A stretch of 64,000 nucleotides of DNA, from NCBI GenBank assembly GCA_021776685.1, contig JAJFFJ010000017.1, positions 1-64,000 on the forward strand. Direction: 5' to 3'. Each line of letters opens with the position of its first letter. Within the stretch, counting starts at the first letter, position 1. The DNA comes from Alphaproteobacteria bacterium. Lineage in GTDB: Bacteria > Pseudomonadota > Alphaproteobacteria > Bin65. Under the pieces are notes generated by a model. The model had not been told where the DNA came from. It saw only the letters and a list, made by a program, of their open reading frames with translations, and made no database searches. The position numbers and the translations under genes are program-made. Shown in pieces: positions 51,675 to 60,649 of this stretch.

Positions 51675-52526
51675 GTGAATCCACTGATTCCAATCGCTAT
51701 TCTGGCACTGGTGCAGGGCGTCACAGAATTCTTGCCGATCAGTTCATCCGGCCATCTGGTCCTGACCTGGAAGATTTTCGACGAAACCGGCGTCCCGACG
51801 CCGCAGGCGGAGATCGACCGGCTGGTGCTCGATATCGCCGTGCATGTGGGCACCCTCGGCGCTGTCATGCTCTATTACTGGCGTGATGTCGGTCGCCTGT
51901 TTGCCGGATTGGGATCGGTTCTGCGCTTCCGGATGACCGATAACGCCCGCCTGCTCCTGTTGCTGATCGGTGCGACTGTGCCTGTGCTAATCGCCGGGTT
52001 CTTACTCCAGGACGTGATCCAGGATGTGCTGCGCAGCGCAGAAATCGTGGCCTGGGCAAGCATCGGATTTGGCATTCTTCTGTGGCTGGTGGACCGGGCA
52101 ACCATGACCGTGCGCCGCATGGAGCATATCACCCTGGTCTCGGCCATGTTCGTGGGCCTATCCCAGTGTCTGGCATTGATCCCGGGCACCAGCCGGTCAG
52201 GCATTACCATGACGGCGGCGCGGGCCTTTGGGTTTGAGCGGACCGAAGCGGCGCGTTTCTCCATGCTGCTGTCGATCCCCACCATCATGGCCGCGGGTCT
52301 TTGGGCGGGCAAAAAGGTCTACGACACGGGCAATGTGGCGATTACCATGGATGCGCTGATCGGCGCCGGCCTGGCTCTCGTCAGCGCATTGGTCGCGATT
52401 TTCCTGATGGTCGCCTGGCTCCGGCGCGCTACCTTCGCGCCCTTCGTCATTTACCGTGTGTTGCTGGGCGTGGTGATTCTCTACCTGATCTATGTTGAAG
52501 GTATCGCTTTCGACCGGGCTGCCTAG
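51675..52526 (+). CDS. uppP: undecaprenyl-diphosphatase
   Basis: 283 residues of membrane protein. QGVTEFLPISSSGHLVL and PGTSRSGITM are the two BacA/UppP active-site motifs. It dephosphorylates undecaprenyl pyrophosphate to recycle the cell-wall lipid carrier and confers bacitracin resistance. GTG start at 51675 has GGGGAGG upstream. Its stop overlaps that of the convergent HTH gene. Confidence 0.97.
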   Translation: MNPLIPIAILALVQGVTEFLPISSSGHLVLTWKIFDETGVPTPQAEIDRLVLDIAVHVGTLGAVMLYYWRDVGRLFAGLGSVLRFRMTDNARLLLLLIGATVPVLIAGFLLQDVIQDVLRSAEIVAWASIGFGILLWLVDRATMTVRRMEHITLVSAMFVGLSQCLALIPGTSRSGITMTAARAFGFERTEAARFSMLLSIPTIMAAGLWAGKKVYDTGNVAITMDALIGAGLALVSALVAIFLMVAWLRRATFAPFVIYRVLLGVVILYLIYVEGIAFDRAA

Positions 52527-52717
52527 GCCGGCATACCTCCGTCGCGGTTGGCGTGAGCGTTGACGAAGGCTTCGAGGTCTTTCACCGCGACGCGCCAATC
52601 GCGGCCAAGTTTGATGGCGCGCAGGTCGTTTTCCTTGATCCATGACCGCACCGTACTTTCCTTCACCTTCAGCAGGTCGGCCACCTCGTGGACGGTCATC
52701 ATAGGCCTGGACAGCAT
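52523..52717 (-). CDS. excisionase/MerR-like helix-turn-helix protein
   Basis: 64 residues. MTVHEVADLLKVKESTVRSWIKENDLRAIKLGRDWRVAVKDLEAFV is the DNA-binding fold of the excisionase family (HTH_17). Single-domain, so a small transcription factor or recombination directionality factor; no integrase is nearby. It ends convergently, overlapping uppP by 4 bp. Start ATG at 52717, or 52702 (MTVHEV). Confidence 0.85.
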   Translation of the reverse strand: MLSRPMMTVHEVADLLKVKESTVRSWIKENDLRAIKLGRDWRVAVKDLEAFVNAHANRDGGMPA

Positions 52718-52850
52718 ATTTCACCTGTTTAGCGCTTTTGATATTAGTTTATGACAGTTTTCATCAGTCTATTGAAGTTTAAAGTCTAACGCATACCTAT
52801 AGCTCTGTTATTCGCCGTCGCACCAACGCGCTGAATTCCAGAGGGCAGTC

Positions 52851-54086
52851 ATGACTTGGGCCAAAACCTTCCTGCAGCCGGACGCACGACCCGGCATGCT
52901 GATGCTGCTCGCAGCGATCCTGGCATTGGTGGCGGCGAACACACCGTTCAGCCCCTTCTACGATGCACTCAAGGAAACGCCGGTTACCATCCGTATCGGC
53001 GACCTGTTGATCGACAAACCGTTGCTGCTGTGGATCAACGACGGCCTGATGGCGCTGTTTTTCTTTCTGGTAGGTCTTGAGATTAAGCGCGAGACCCTGT
53101 CGGGGGAACTGTCGTCACCTTCAAAGGCAGCCCTGCCAGCGGCTGCGGCGATAGGCGGCATGGTGGCGCCGGCGCTGGTCTATCTTGCATTCAACTGGAG
53201 CAACCCCGCTCAGGCTAGTGGCTGGGCGATTCCGGCGGCCACAGACATCGCTTTTGCCCTCGGTGTTCTGGCGTTGCTCGGCAACCGCATCCCGCCGCCG
53301 CTCCGCATTCTGCTTCTGGGCCTCGCCATCTATGACGATCTGGGCGCCATTCTTGTGATCGCCATTTTCTACACCGCCGACCTGGCCGTGGGATCTCTTG
53401 CTGTAGGCGCGGCAGGGCTGATGGTCTTGTTGCTTTTGAACAGGCTGCGGGTGCGGTCCATCGTACCCTATGCGCTGGTTGGTGCGATTATCTGGGTCGC
53501 CGTGCTCAAGTCCGGGGTTCACGCAACTCTCGCCGGCTTCCTGATCGCCCTCTTTATTCCCCTGCGGCTGCCAGACGGCTCGACGCCGTTGAAAAAGCTG
53601 GAACACGACCTGCATCCCTCGGTGGCGTATTTTGTAATCCCCATCTTCGCGTTCGCGAATGCGGGTGTAACGCTGACCAACGTGGATTCCGCGGCGGCCT
53701 TTGGGCCGGTCACAATTGGCATTGCGCTGGGCCTTTTCGTCGGCAAGCAAATCGGCGTCATGGCCTTTGCCTGGGGCGCAGTGCGACTCGGATTGTGCCG
53801 CCTGCCGGAAGGCGTTACCTGGCTGCATATCTACGGCGTGGCGTTGCTCAGCGGTATCGGCTTTACCATGAGCCTCTTCATTGGCAGTCTGGCGTTCGAC
53901 GATGCCGCTTATGTGGCGCCGATCCGCATTGGCGTATTGTCGGGATCACTTCTATCCGCCATCGCTGGCGTCGCAGTACTGGCCTTTGCGACCCGAAAGC
54001 AACAAGCCAGCGGCGCGGATAAAGAGACATTGGGCCCAGCCCAAATAGAAGAATTGGGCACAGCCCAAGTGGGAGAAAATGCGTGA
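52851..54086 (+). CDS. nhaA: Na+/H+ antiporter NhaA
   Basis: 411 residues, about 12 helices. FFFLVGLEIKRETLSGEL, the Asp pair region in AIPAATDIAFALGVLALLG and AIYDDLGAILVIAIFY match NhaA, including the two adjacent Asp of the ion site. It exports Na+ in exchange for H+. The C-terminal tail is about 20 residues longer than usual and contains an eight-residue repeat (LGPAQIEE, LGTAQVGE). It overlaps the carbonic anhydrase start by 4 bp. Confidence 0.96.
   Translation: MTWAKTFLQPDARPGMLMLLAAILALVAANTPFSPFYDALKETPVTIRIGDLLIDKPLLLWINDGLMALFFFLVGLEIKRETLSGELSSPSKAALPAAAAIGGMVAPALVYLAFNWSNPAQASGWAIPAATDIAFALGVLALLGNRIPPPLRILLLGLAIYDDLGAILVIAIFYTADLAVGSLAVGAAGLMVLLLLNRLRVRSIVPYALVGAIIWVAVLKSGVHATLAGFLIALFIPLRLPDGSTPLKKLEHDLHPSVAYFVIPIFAFANAGVTLTNVDSAAAFGPVTIGIALGLFVGKQIGVMAFAWGAVRLGLCRLPEGVTWLHIYGVALLSGIGFTMSLFIGSLAFDDAAYVAPIRIGVLSGSLLSAIAGVAVLAFATRKQQASGADKETLGPAQIEELGTAQVGENA
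54030..54068 (+). repeat. 24-bp tandem repeat in the 3' end of nhaA
   Basis: TTGGGCCCAGCCCAA (54030-54044) and TTGGGCACAGCCCAA (54054-54068) are two near-copies 24 bp apart, each a 6-bp inverted repeat with a 3-nt loop. They encode the LGxAQ repeat and lie 15 bp before the carbonic anhydrase start. Confidence 0.6.
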
Positions 54087-54769
54087 CAGAAGTGTACGAA
54101 CGCTTGCCGGCTGATCTGGTCAGTGGCTACGCCAGGTTCCGGCAGCATCACTACCAGCGGCATCTGGATACCTACCGGGAATTGGCGGAAGCACAGCACC
54201 CGGAAATCATGATCATCGGATGCTGCGACTCCCGCGTCGACCCGACTGTGGTGTTCGACACCGCCCCCGGCACGCTTTTCGTCCTCCGCAATGTCGCCAA
54301 CCTGGTGCCGCCCTACGACCCCGGCGGACAACAGCAGGGCACCAGCGCCGCATTGGAGTTTGCCGTGCGCGGGCTAGAGGTCGCCCATATTGTCGTCATG
54401 GGGCACGCGCGCTGTGGCGGCATCGCTGCCTATATCGAGGGGATATGGGGGGAGCGAGCGGCGCCCACTTTCATCGCGCGCTGGATGTCCATTGTCCATG
54501 GCGCGCATTCGCGTCTGCCGGCATCAGCACGGAAGGACGCCGACACCCTGCAACGGGCCATGGAAGAGGCCTCCGTGGCGAACTCCATCGACAACCTGCT
54601 GACCTTTCCGTTCGTCCGCGACGCGATCAACGATCGCGGCATGAAACTGCATGGCCTGCATTTCGGTATCGCGGACGGAGAGCTTGAGGTGATGGACCCA
54701 ATAAGCGGCACGTTCAGCCATGTACCAGATGCGCCACCGTCGGGCTGGAATCCGGAAGTCGCAAACTGA
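54083..54769 (+). CDS. beta-class carbonic anhydrase
   Basis: 228 residues. The zinc ligands and catalytic dyad are clear: C48-D49-S50-R51 and the HARCGG segment with His and Cys. It interconverts CO2 and bicarbonate. The GTG start lies in the nhaA 3' end (GTGA overlap) with GGGAG upstream, so the antiporter and this enzyme are co-translated, joining pH, Na+ and CO2 balance. Confidence 0.93.
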   Translation: MTEVYERLPADLVSGYARFRQHHYQRHLDTYRELAEAQHPEIMIIGCCDSRVDPTVVFDTAPGTLFVLRNVANLVPPYDPGGQQQGTSAALEFAVRGLEVAHIVVMGHARCGGIAAYIEGIWGERAAPTFIARWMSIVHGAHSRLPASARKDADTLQRAMEEASVANSIDNLLTFPFVRDAINDRGMKLHGLHFGIADGELEVMDPISGTFSHVPDAPPSGWNPEVAN

Positions 54770-54778
54770 CCGTTCAGG

Positions 54779-55726
54779 TCAGGCCAGCCGTGCGCCTTTC
54801 CACCGGCCGCCGCGGCTGTAGGCATCCATGTAGGTGGGCAGGATCGCCTCAAGCGTCTTTGGCGCGATGCCCAGTTCCGCGAGTCCCGGTGCATCAGTCG
54901 GTACCACATTGTCGTGCTTCATCAGATACAACATGTCTGACGTGATGGGCGGTGTAGGCATGAACCTGGCGAAAAACGCGACCAGATGACCGACCCAGAA
55001 AGGCATGGTCACGATCGGCCGGTTGAAACCGGTCATGTCGACCGCTAGCCGGAACATCTCACGGTAATTCAGCACCCGGGGGCCGCCCAGGTCGAACGTC
55101 TTTCCGTGGTGGGTCGCATCCTTCAGGGCGGCCATAGCGGCTTCGGCCACGTCGCCCACATACACAGGTTGGATATATGCCCGGCCACCGCCGAACTGCG
55201 GCACCAGAAGGGAAAATCGGATCAGGTTGCCGAGGGCAGTGAACAGGTGGTCGCCGGGCCCGAAGACTGCGCTTGGCCGGAGGAGGATCGCCTTTGGGTT
55301 GGCCGCGCGCACTGCATCGTCGCCGGCGCCGCGGGCCCGCACATAGGCGTTCGAGGATTTCGTATCCGCGCCCAGGCCCGATAGATGCACCAGCCGCGCG
55401 CCAGCCACCGTTGCCGCTTCGGCGACGTTGCGGGCGCCATTCACATGCACCCGGTCGTAGGTACGTTTTCCGCGCGGCACATAAAGGCTGACGGCGTTTA
55501 CCACCACGTCGGCCTCGCCAATCGCAGTTGCCACGCTCGCCGCATCCGTCACGTCAGCGAAGCAGGGCACAATCTGGCCCACGGCCCCCATGGGCTTGAG
55601 GGACAAGGCGCTCTCGGGATCGCGCACGGCCACCCGCACTACCGTGCCTTCCGCCGCCATCCGCCTGACGATTTGCCGGCCCACAAAGCCGGAACCTCCA
55701 AATACTGTTGCCCGTTCAAACGCCAT
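54779..55726 (-). CDS. complex I NDUFA9-like NAD(P)-binding protein
   Basis: 315 residues. ATVFGGSGFVGRQIVRRMA is the NAD(P) motif of atypical short-chain dehydrogenases; VHLSGLGAD, RPSAVFGPGDHLF and YIQPVYVGDVAEA match the NDUFA9/YwnB subgroup found in alphaproteobacteria. The active-site Tyr-x3-Lys of classical SDRs is absent, so a structural or quinone-related role is likely. Its stop sits in a small hairpin (CTGACC ... GGTCAG, 54766-54782) shared with the convergent carbonic anhydrase gene. Confidence 0.87.
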   Translation of the reverse strand: MAFERATVFGGSGFVGRQIVRRMAAEGTVVRVAVRDPESALSLKPMGAVGQIVPCFADVTDAASVATAIGEADVVVNAVSLYVPRGKRTYDRVHVNGARNVAEAATVAGARLVHLSGLGADTKSSNAYVRARGAGDDAVRAANPKAILLRPSAVFGPGDHLFTALGNLIRFSLLVPQFGGGRAYIQPVYVGDVAEAAMAALKDATHHGKTFDLGGPRVLNYREMFRLAVDMTGFNRPIVTMPFWVGHLVAFFARFMPTPPITSDMLYLMKHDNVVPTDAPGLAELGIAPKTLEAILPTYMDAYSRGGRWKGARLA

Positions 55727-56007
55727 AATGATGACCCTGTTCCTGTACGCCGGAATCGTTAGAGAGAGCCGCGGCTAAATGCAAGACGCTCGGGCGCGGC
55801 GGTTTGCCGTGACGCGGGGCCCGCCTGGAGGCTTGAATCCGGTTGACAATCGCCCCATGCTTTCTGTAGCCATCACCGGCCCGGCTGGCCGCCAAACCTG
55901 TGGAAACCGACCTATTGTTCCGGTTACCGCAATCCAGCCGGCACATCACAGTGATTGGCACTGCCGCCCGAATCGAAACAGGCGACAGGATGTTGATGCC
56001 CCTGTGG

Positions 56008-56094
<87 letters not shown>

Positions 56095-56156
56095 TTTTTG
56101 TTGATGACGCGCGGTGGCGGTATGGCCAGCGCGCCCCCGCCGGGAGCCACCAATCC

Positions 56157-56783
56157 GTGACCGATCCCCGTCAGAAGATCCACCTGTACCAGGACGACCT
56201 GCCCGAAGGACTGGACCTGGGCGACCTGGTGGCAATCGATTCCGAGACCATGGGGCTGAACCCGGTTCGTGACCGGCTGTGCCTGGTGCAGCTTTCTTCC
56301 GGCGATGGCGAGGCCCATCTGGTGCAGATCCGTCCTGACGCGGCGGACGCCCCGAGGCTGACGGCGTTGCTGGAAAATCCAGACATTCTGAAGATTTTCC
56401 ATTTTGCACGGTTCGATGTTGCCGCCTTTTTCCAGGCCTTCGACGTCCTGACCGCGCCGGTCTACTGCACCAAGGTCGCGTCCAAGTTGGTGCGCACCAT
56501 GACCGACCGCCATGGCCTGAAGGACCTGTGTAAGGAAATCGTGGGCGTGGACATCTCAAAGCAGCAGCAATCATCTGACTGGGGCGCGGCGAAGCTGACC
56601 GAAGATCAAAAACTCTACGCCGCCACGGACGTCTTCTACCTGCACCAAATTAAGGCGCATCTGGACGGATTGCTGGAGCGTGAGCACCGGTTGGAGCTTG
56701 CCCAGGCGTGCTTCGATTTTTTGCCTTACCGGGCGGCGCTGGATATCTTTGGCTGGCCGGACGAGGATATTCTGGCTCACTGA
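56157..56783 (+). CDS. rnd: ribonuclease D
   Basis: 208 residues. The DEDD 3'-5' exonuclease motifs are seen: AIDSETMGL (Exo I), the FHFARFD region (Exo II) and YAATDVFYL (Exo III). It lacks the HRDC domain of E. coli RNase D, as in many alphaproteobacteria. It trims tRNA 3' ends. GTG at 56157 is the start; the frame runs upstream through the tRNA gene, so earlier starts are rejected. Confidence 0.92.
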   Translation: MTDPRQKIHLYQDDLPEGLDLGDLVAIDSETMGLNPVRDRLCLVQLSSGDGEAHLVQIRPDAADAPRLTALLENPDILKIFHFARFDVAAFFQAFDVLTAPVYCTKVASKLVRTMTDRHGLKDLCKEIVGVDISKQQQSSDWGAAKLTEDQKLYAATDVFYLHQIKAHLDGLLEREHRLELAQACFDFLPYRAALDIFGWPDEDILAH

Positions 56784-56954
56784 CGCCGCGGGCGTCTGCT
56801 GCCGTGCCTATCTTCCGCGCCGGCGAACTTCTATAATCATCTTCAGGGAATGCGCGCCGTGTGGAGCCCTGTTGGGGCGACGATTTGGCGAAATGCCTGC
56901 CCTATTTTGGCCCCGCCGCCATGCCCACCTGTAGGAATAGACCTGTAGGACCAA

Positions 56955-57962
56955 ATGACCCGAAACGCCGCCAAAGACATGCCAGCTTCTGACGGTCCGC
57001 CAGATGCGCGGGCCGCCGCCGGGCGTGTGCTGAAACTGGAGGCGGAGGGAGTCGAGGCGCTGCGCGCCGCGCTCGACGGGGAACTTGGCCAGGAAGTTGA
57101 GAATACCGTCAACCTGATCGGTGGAATTTCCGGACGCGTTGTCGTCACCGGCATGGGCAAGAGCGGGCATATCGGCCGCAAGATCGCCGCCACCATGGCG
57201 TCGGTCGGGACGCCGGCTCTCTACGTGCATCCTGGCGAGGCGAGTCACGGCGACTTGGGCATGATCACACCGGACGATGTGGTGCTTGCGCTGTCCAATT
57301 CCGGCCAGACCGAAGAACTTGCCGACACCATCGCCTATTGCAGCCGCTTTGCCATTCCGCTGATCGGCATGACCGGCCGGGCAGGAAGCACCCTCTCCGA
57401 CGCCAGCGATATCGCCCTGGTGTTGCCGCCGCTATCAGAGGCCTGCCCCATGGGGCTCGCGCCAACCACATCGACAACAGTGATGATGGCCTTGGGCGAC
57501 GCCATCGCAGTTGCCCTTCTTGAGCAACGCGGGTTTTCGGAGATGGATTACAAGGTGCTGCATCCGGGTGGGCGACTGGGTCAGCGGCTCCTGCGCGTCT
57601 CCGATCTGATGCAAACCGGCGAGGGGATGCCGGTGGTCAGGCCGGAACAACCTATGCCGGAGGTGCTGCTGGTGATCACGGCAGGGCGACAAGGCTGCAC
57701 CGGTATCGTGGATGATAAGGACCGGTTGATCGGTATAATTACCGACGGCGACCTGCGCCGGCATCTGAAGGATGACATGATGGCGCTTTGCGCCCGCGAT
57801 GTGATGACCGCGGATCCCCAGTCGATCCGTCCCGAGGCGCTTGCCGCCGAGGCCCTGGGATTGATGAATGCACGCAAGATCACTGGTCTGTTTGCGGTGA
57901 AGGACGGCTGCCCTGTGGGCTTCTTGCATATGCACGACTGTCTCCGCGAAGGCATTGCCTAG
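56955..57962 (+). CDS. kdsD: arabinose-5-phosphate isomerase
   Basis: 335 residues. An SIS domain (VVVTGMGKSGHIGRKIAATMASVGTPALYVHPGEASHGDLGM) is followed by two CBS domains, the KdsD/KpsF plan. It turns ribulose-5-phosphate into arabinose-5-phosphate for Kdo in LPS. It begins the kdsD-lptC-lptA-lptB series. Confidence 0.96.
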   Translation: MTRNAAKDMPASDGPPDARAAAGRVLKLEAEGVEALRAALDGELGQEVENTVNLIGGISGRVVVTGMGKSGHIGRKIAATMASVGTPALYVHPGEASHGDLGMITPDDVVLALSNSGQTEELADTIAYCSRFAIPLIGMTGRAGSTLSDASDIALVLPPLSEACPMGLAPTTSTTVMMALGDAIAVALLEQRGFSEMDYKVLHPGGRLGQRLLRVSDLMQTGEGMPVVRPEQPMPEVLLVITAGRQGCTGIVDDKDRLIGIITDGDLRRHLKDDMMALCARDVMTADPQSIRPEALAAEALGLMNARKITGLFAVKDGCPVGFLHMHDCLREGIA

Positions 57963-57965
57963 ACC

Positions 57966-58748
57966 ATGAAACGTGCCCGCCGCAGACGTCAGCCATCCGC
58001 CAGCCGCCGCTTCGTCGCCACCAGCGGGACCTATGCTGACGGTACCGCTGCGGCGGTGGACGGCCAGAACCGTGCTGGTGGCGGCTACACCATGTTCGTC
58101 AGTTCCATGAAGCTGGCACTGCCAGGCGCGGCCATTCTGTTGTTGGCGCTGGCAATTCTATGGCCCAGCCTGTCGCGCACCAGTAAGGGCATTGTCGCCA
58201 ATGTCCGCGATGACCTGAAATCCGTGCCCAGCCAACTGCGCAACTTCGAGATGGTGTCGCCCTCCTACCATGGTGTGGATGACAGAAACCGGCCATTCCG
58301 GCTGCGCGCCAAGCTGGCGCGCCAGGCCAGTGCCAAAGCCGACCGGGTCACGCTGGTGCAACCGCGCGCGAATGTGACGCTCGAGAATGGCAACTTTGTC
58401 GCCATGACCGCCAATCACGGCGACTATCGCAAGACCGCGCGCATCCTGAAGCTGAGGGGGGATGTGAACGTCTATCATGACGCCAACTACACCTTCAAAA
58501 CCGAAGAAGCGACGGTTGACCTGAAGAAAAAGATCGCCTGGGGCGACAAACCGGTGGTGGCCACCGGACCGCAAGCGCGGATTCATGCCCGGGGCTTCCG
58601 GGTCAAGGATGGCGGCAAAACCGTTCTTTTCCTCGGCAAGTCGAAAGTCATTCTCAAAGTCAATAACGACGACCTGAATCAGGTCCTTGGCCCGCAACTG
58701 CCGTCGACCGGCGGCGCTGCGGGGCGCGATGGCCAGTCAGGTCGGTAG
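57966..58748 (+). CDS. lptC: LPS export protein LptC
   Basis: 260 residues. A basic N-terminus precedes one membrane anchor (ALPGAAILLLALAILWP), then an LptC/DUF1239 beta-jellyroll (FEMVSPSYHGVDDRNRPFRLRAKLA). It links LptB2FG to periplasmic LptA. It starts 3 bp after kdsD. The long cytoplasmic N-terminus could start instead at the ATG in TMFVSSMK. Confidence 0.9.
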   Translation: MKRARRRRQPSASRRFVATSGTYADGTAAAVDGQNRAGGGYTMFVSSMKLALPGAAILLLALAILWPSLSRTSKGIVANVRDDLKSVPSQLRNFEMVSPSYHGVDDRNRPFRLRAKLARQASAKADRVTLVQPRANVTLENGNFVAMTANHGDYRKTARILKLRGDVNVYHDANYTFKTEEATVDLKKKIAWGDKPVVATGPQARIHARGFRVKDGGKTVLFLGKSKVILKVNNDDLNQVLGPQLPSTGGAAGRDGQSGR

Positions 58749-58761
58749 GGAGCGATTGCCC

Positions 58762-59721
58762 ATGATGATAAACGCCAGGCTTTGTCGGCCATCCATTGCG
58801 CCGCTTGCAACCGCCGTGCTGGTGGCAAGTACAGCCTGGGCGGGCGCACAGGGTGTCGTCCCGACCCGAAGCACCCAGCAACCTGTAACGATCGAGGCAG
58901 ACAAGGGTGTTGAGTGGCGGCAGAATGAGCAGGTCTATGTGGCCCGCGGCAATGCCACCGCAGCCCGTGGCAAGACCAAGATCCGCGCAGATGTTCTGAC
59001 CGCCCACTACCGCAAGCCCGACACCAAGTTAAAGCCGAAGGATGGCGCGGCCAAAAAGGCGAAGAAGGCTGGTGGCCCAAGCACGCAAATTTGGAAAATT
59101 ACCGCGAAAGGCGGCGTGCGAATCGACTCTGACAAGGACGTCATTACCGGCGACCACGCCACCTACATGGTCAAAGAGGGGGTTTTTATCCTGACGGGGC
59201 GGGGCGGCGTCAAAATCGTTTCCAAGGACCGCACCATCACCGGCGCGCGCATTGAATACCACGCCAAAGCCCTGAAAGCCTATGTGCTGGGCAACGCCAC
59301 GGTGATCGAAAAAGACCGCAAGGTTATCGCCAAACGTTTTATCGCCTATATGAAAAAGGGCAAGAAGGGAGAAAACTCCCTGCATCGGGTAGAAGCGATC
59401 GGCAATGTGGTCATTGTCACCAAGACCGAGGTGGCCCGAGGCGACAAAGGCAACTACAACGCCGAGAAGCGTATCGCAACGCTGACCGGAAACGTCAAAC
59501 TGACCCGGGGTGACAACCAGTTGAACGGTGCGCGCGCCGAGGTCAATTTCAAGACCGGTGTCAGCCGTCTGCTTGGCCGCACCGGCACCCGGGTGCACGT
59601 GATCCTGGTGCCGCGCGATGGCGAGGGACCGCAAGGTTTACCGGGATTTGGGCCGTCGAAGGCGCCCGGCAAGAAAAAAGGCAAGAAGCCCACCAGGCAG
59701 GGCAAAAAAGGCGCACGGTAG
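58762..59721 (+). CDS. lptA: LPS transport periplasmic protein LptA
   Basis: 319 residues. A signal peptide (LATAVLVASTAWAGA) precedes OstA-type repeats: PVTIEADKGVEWRQNEQVYVARGNATAARG and VFILTGRGGVKIVSKDRTITGARIEYH. It forms the periplasmic bridge for LPS. The C-terminus is a Lys/Gly-rich tail, and a Lys-rich insert lies at about 85-100. ATG at 58762 has AGGGAG upstream. Confidence 0.9.
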   Translation: MMINARLCRPSIAPLATAVLVASTAWAGAQGVVPTRSTQQPVTIEADKGVEWRQNEQVYVARGNATAARGKTKIRADVLTAHYRKPDTKLKPKDGAAKKAKKAGGPSTQIWKITAKGGVRIDSDKDVITGDHATYMVKEGVFILTGRGGVKIVSKDRTITGARIEYHAKALKAYVLGNATVIEKDRKVIAKRFIAYMKKGKKGENSLHRVEAIGNVVIVTKTEVARGDKGNYNAEKRIATLTGNVKLTRGDNQLNGARAEVNFKTGVSRLLGRTGTRVHVILVPRDGEGPQGLPGFGPSKAPGKKKGKKPTRQGKKGAR

Positions 59722-59772
59722 CGCCCGCCTTCCTGCTATAGGTTGGCGTCTCACCAATGCCCCCGGGGCGGC

Positions 59773-60630
59773 ATGAACGATAAGTCCGACAAATCGCAGG
59801 AACCGCCACAGGCGGATACGCTGGTCAGCCTGGCTGAGGCCGAAGCCGTTGTAGAGCCGGCCGCGGTGCCAGAGGAAGATGCCCACGGTCCGCGGCTGGT
59901 CACCAGCAATGATGGCCTGGTAGCCCAGGGCCTGGGCAAGCGATTCAAAAAACGTCCGGTGCTGCGCGGCGTGAACATCTCGGTCCAGCGGGGCGAGGTT
60001 GTTGGCCTCTTGGGTCCAAACGGTGCTGGCAAGACCACATGCTTCTACATCATCGTGGGCCTGATCCGTCCGGAATACGGCATTGTCGTCATGGACGGGG
60101 AGGACATCACTGACTTGCCGATGTACCGCCGGGCCCGGGCCGGCATCGGCTATCTGCCGCAGGAACCGTCAATCTTCCGTGGCCTGTCCGTGGAAGACAA
60201 TATCCGCTCCGTGCTGGAGGTGATTGAGGGCGACCGGGAAGTCCGGGAGACCATGCTCGATGATCTTCTCGGCGAGTTTTCGATCTCGCATCTGCGCAAG
60301 ACGCCAGCAATTGCCCTATCTGGTGGTGAACGCCGCAGGGTGGAAATCGCCCGCGCACTTGCCTCGCGTCCCAATTTCATCCTACTCGACGAACCGCTGG
60401 CGGGCATCGACCCCATCGCCGTGGGAGATATCCGTGATCTGGTGGCCCATCTGAAACATCGCGGCATCGGTGTCCTGATAACGGACCACAATGTGCGCGA
60501 GACCCTGGATATCGTCGACCGGGCCTACATCATCCACGAAGGCGTTGTCCTGATGGAAGGCTCGCCGGATGAAATCGTTGCCCATGAGGATGTCCGCCGC
60601 GTCTACCTAGGTGACGCGTTCAGCCTCTAG
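59773..60630 (+). CDS. lptB: LPS export ATP-binding protein LptB
   Basis: 285 residues. Walker [10 protein letters not shown], signature [14 protein letters not shown], Walker [14 protein letters not shown] and the H-loop DHNVRE are complete, and [18 protein letters not shown] is typical of LptB. It powers LPS extraction from the inner membrane. An acidic 45-residue N-terminal extension precedes the ABC domain. Confidence 0.97.
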   Translation: MNDKSDKSQEPPQADTLVSLAEAEAVVEPAAVPEEDAHGPRLVTSNDGLVAQGLGKRFKKRPVLRGVNISVQRGEVVGLLGPNGAGKTTCFYIIVGLIRPEYGIVVMDGEDITDLPMYRRARAGIGYLPQEPSIFRGLSVEDNIRSVLEVIEGDREVRETMLDDLLGEFSISHLRKTPAIALSGGERRRVEIARALASRPNFILLDEPLAGIDPIAVGDIRDLVAHLKHRGIGVLITDHNVRETLDIVDRAYIIHEGVVLMEGSPDEIVAHEDVRRVYLGDAFSL

Positions 60631-60649
60631 CTGCTCCGCCCAGCCCCTC

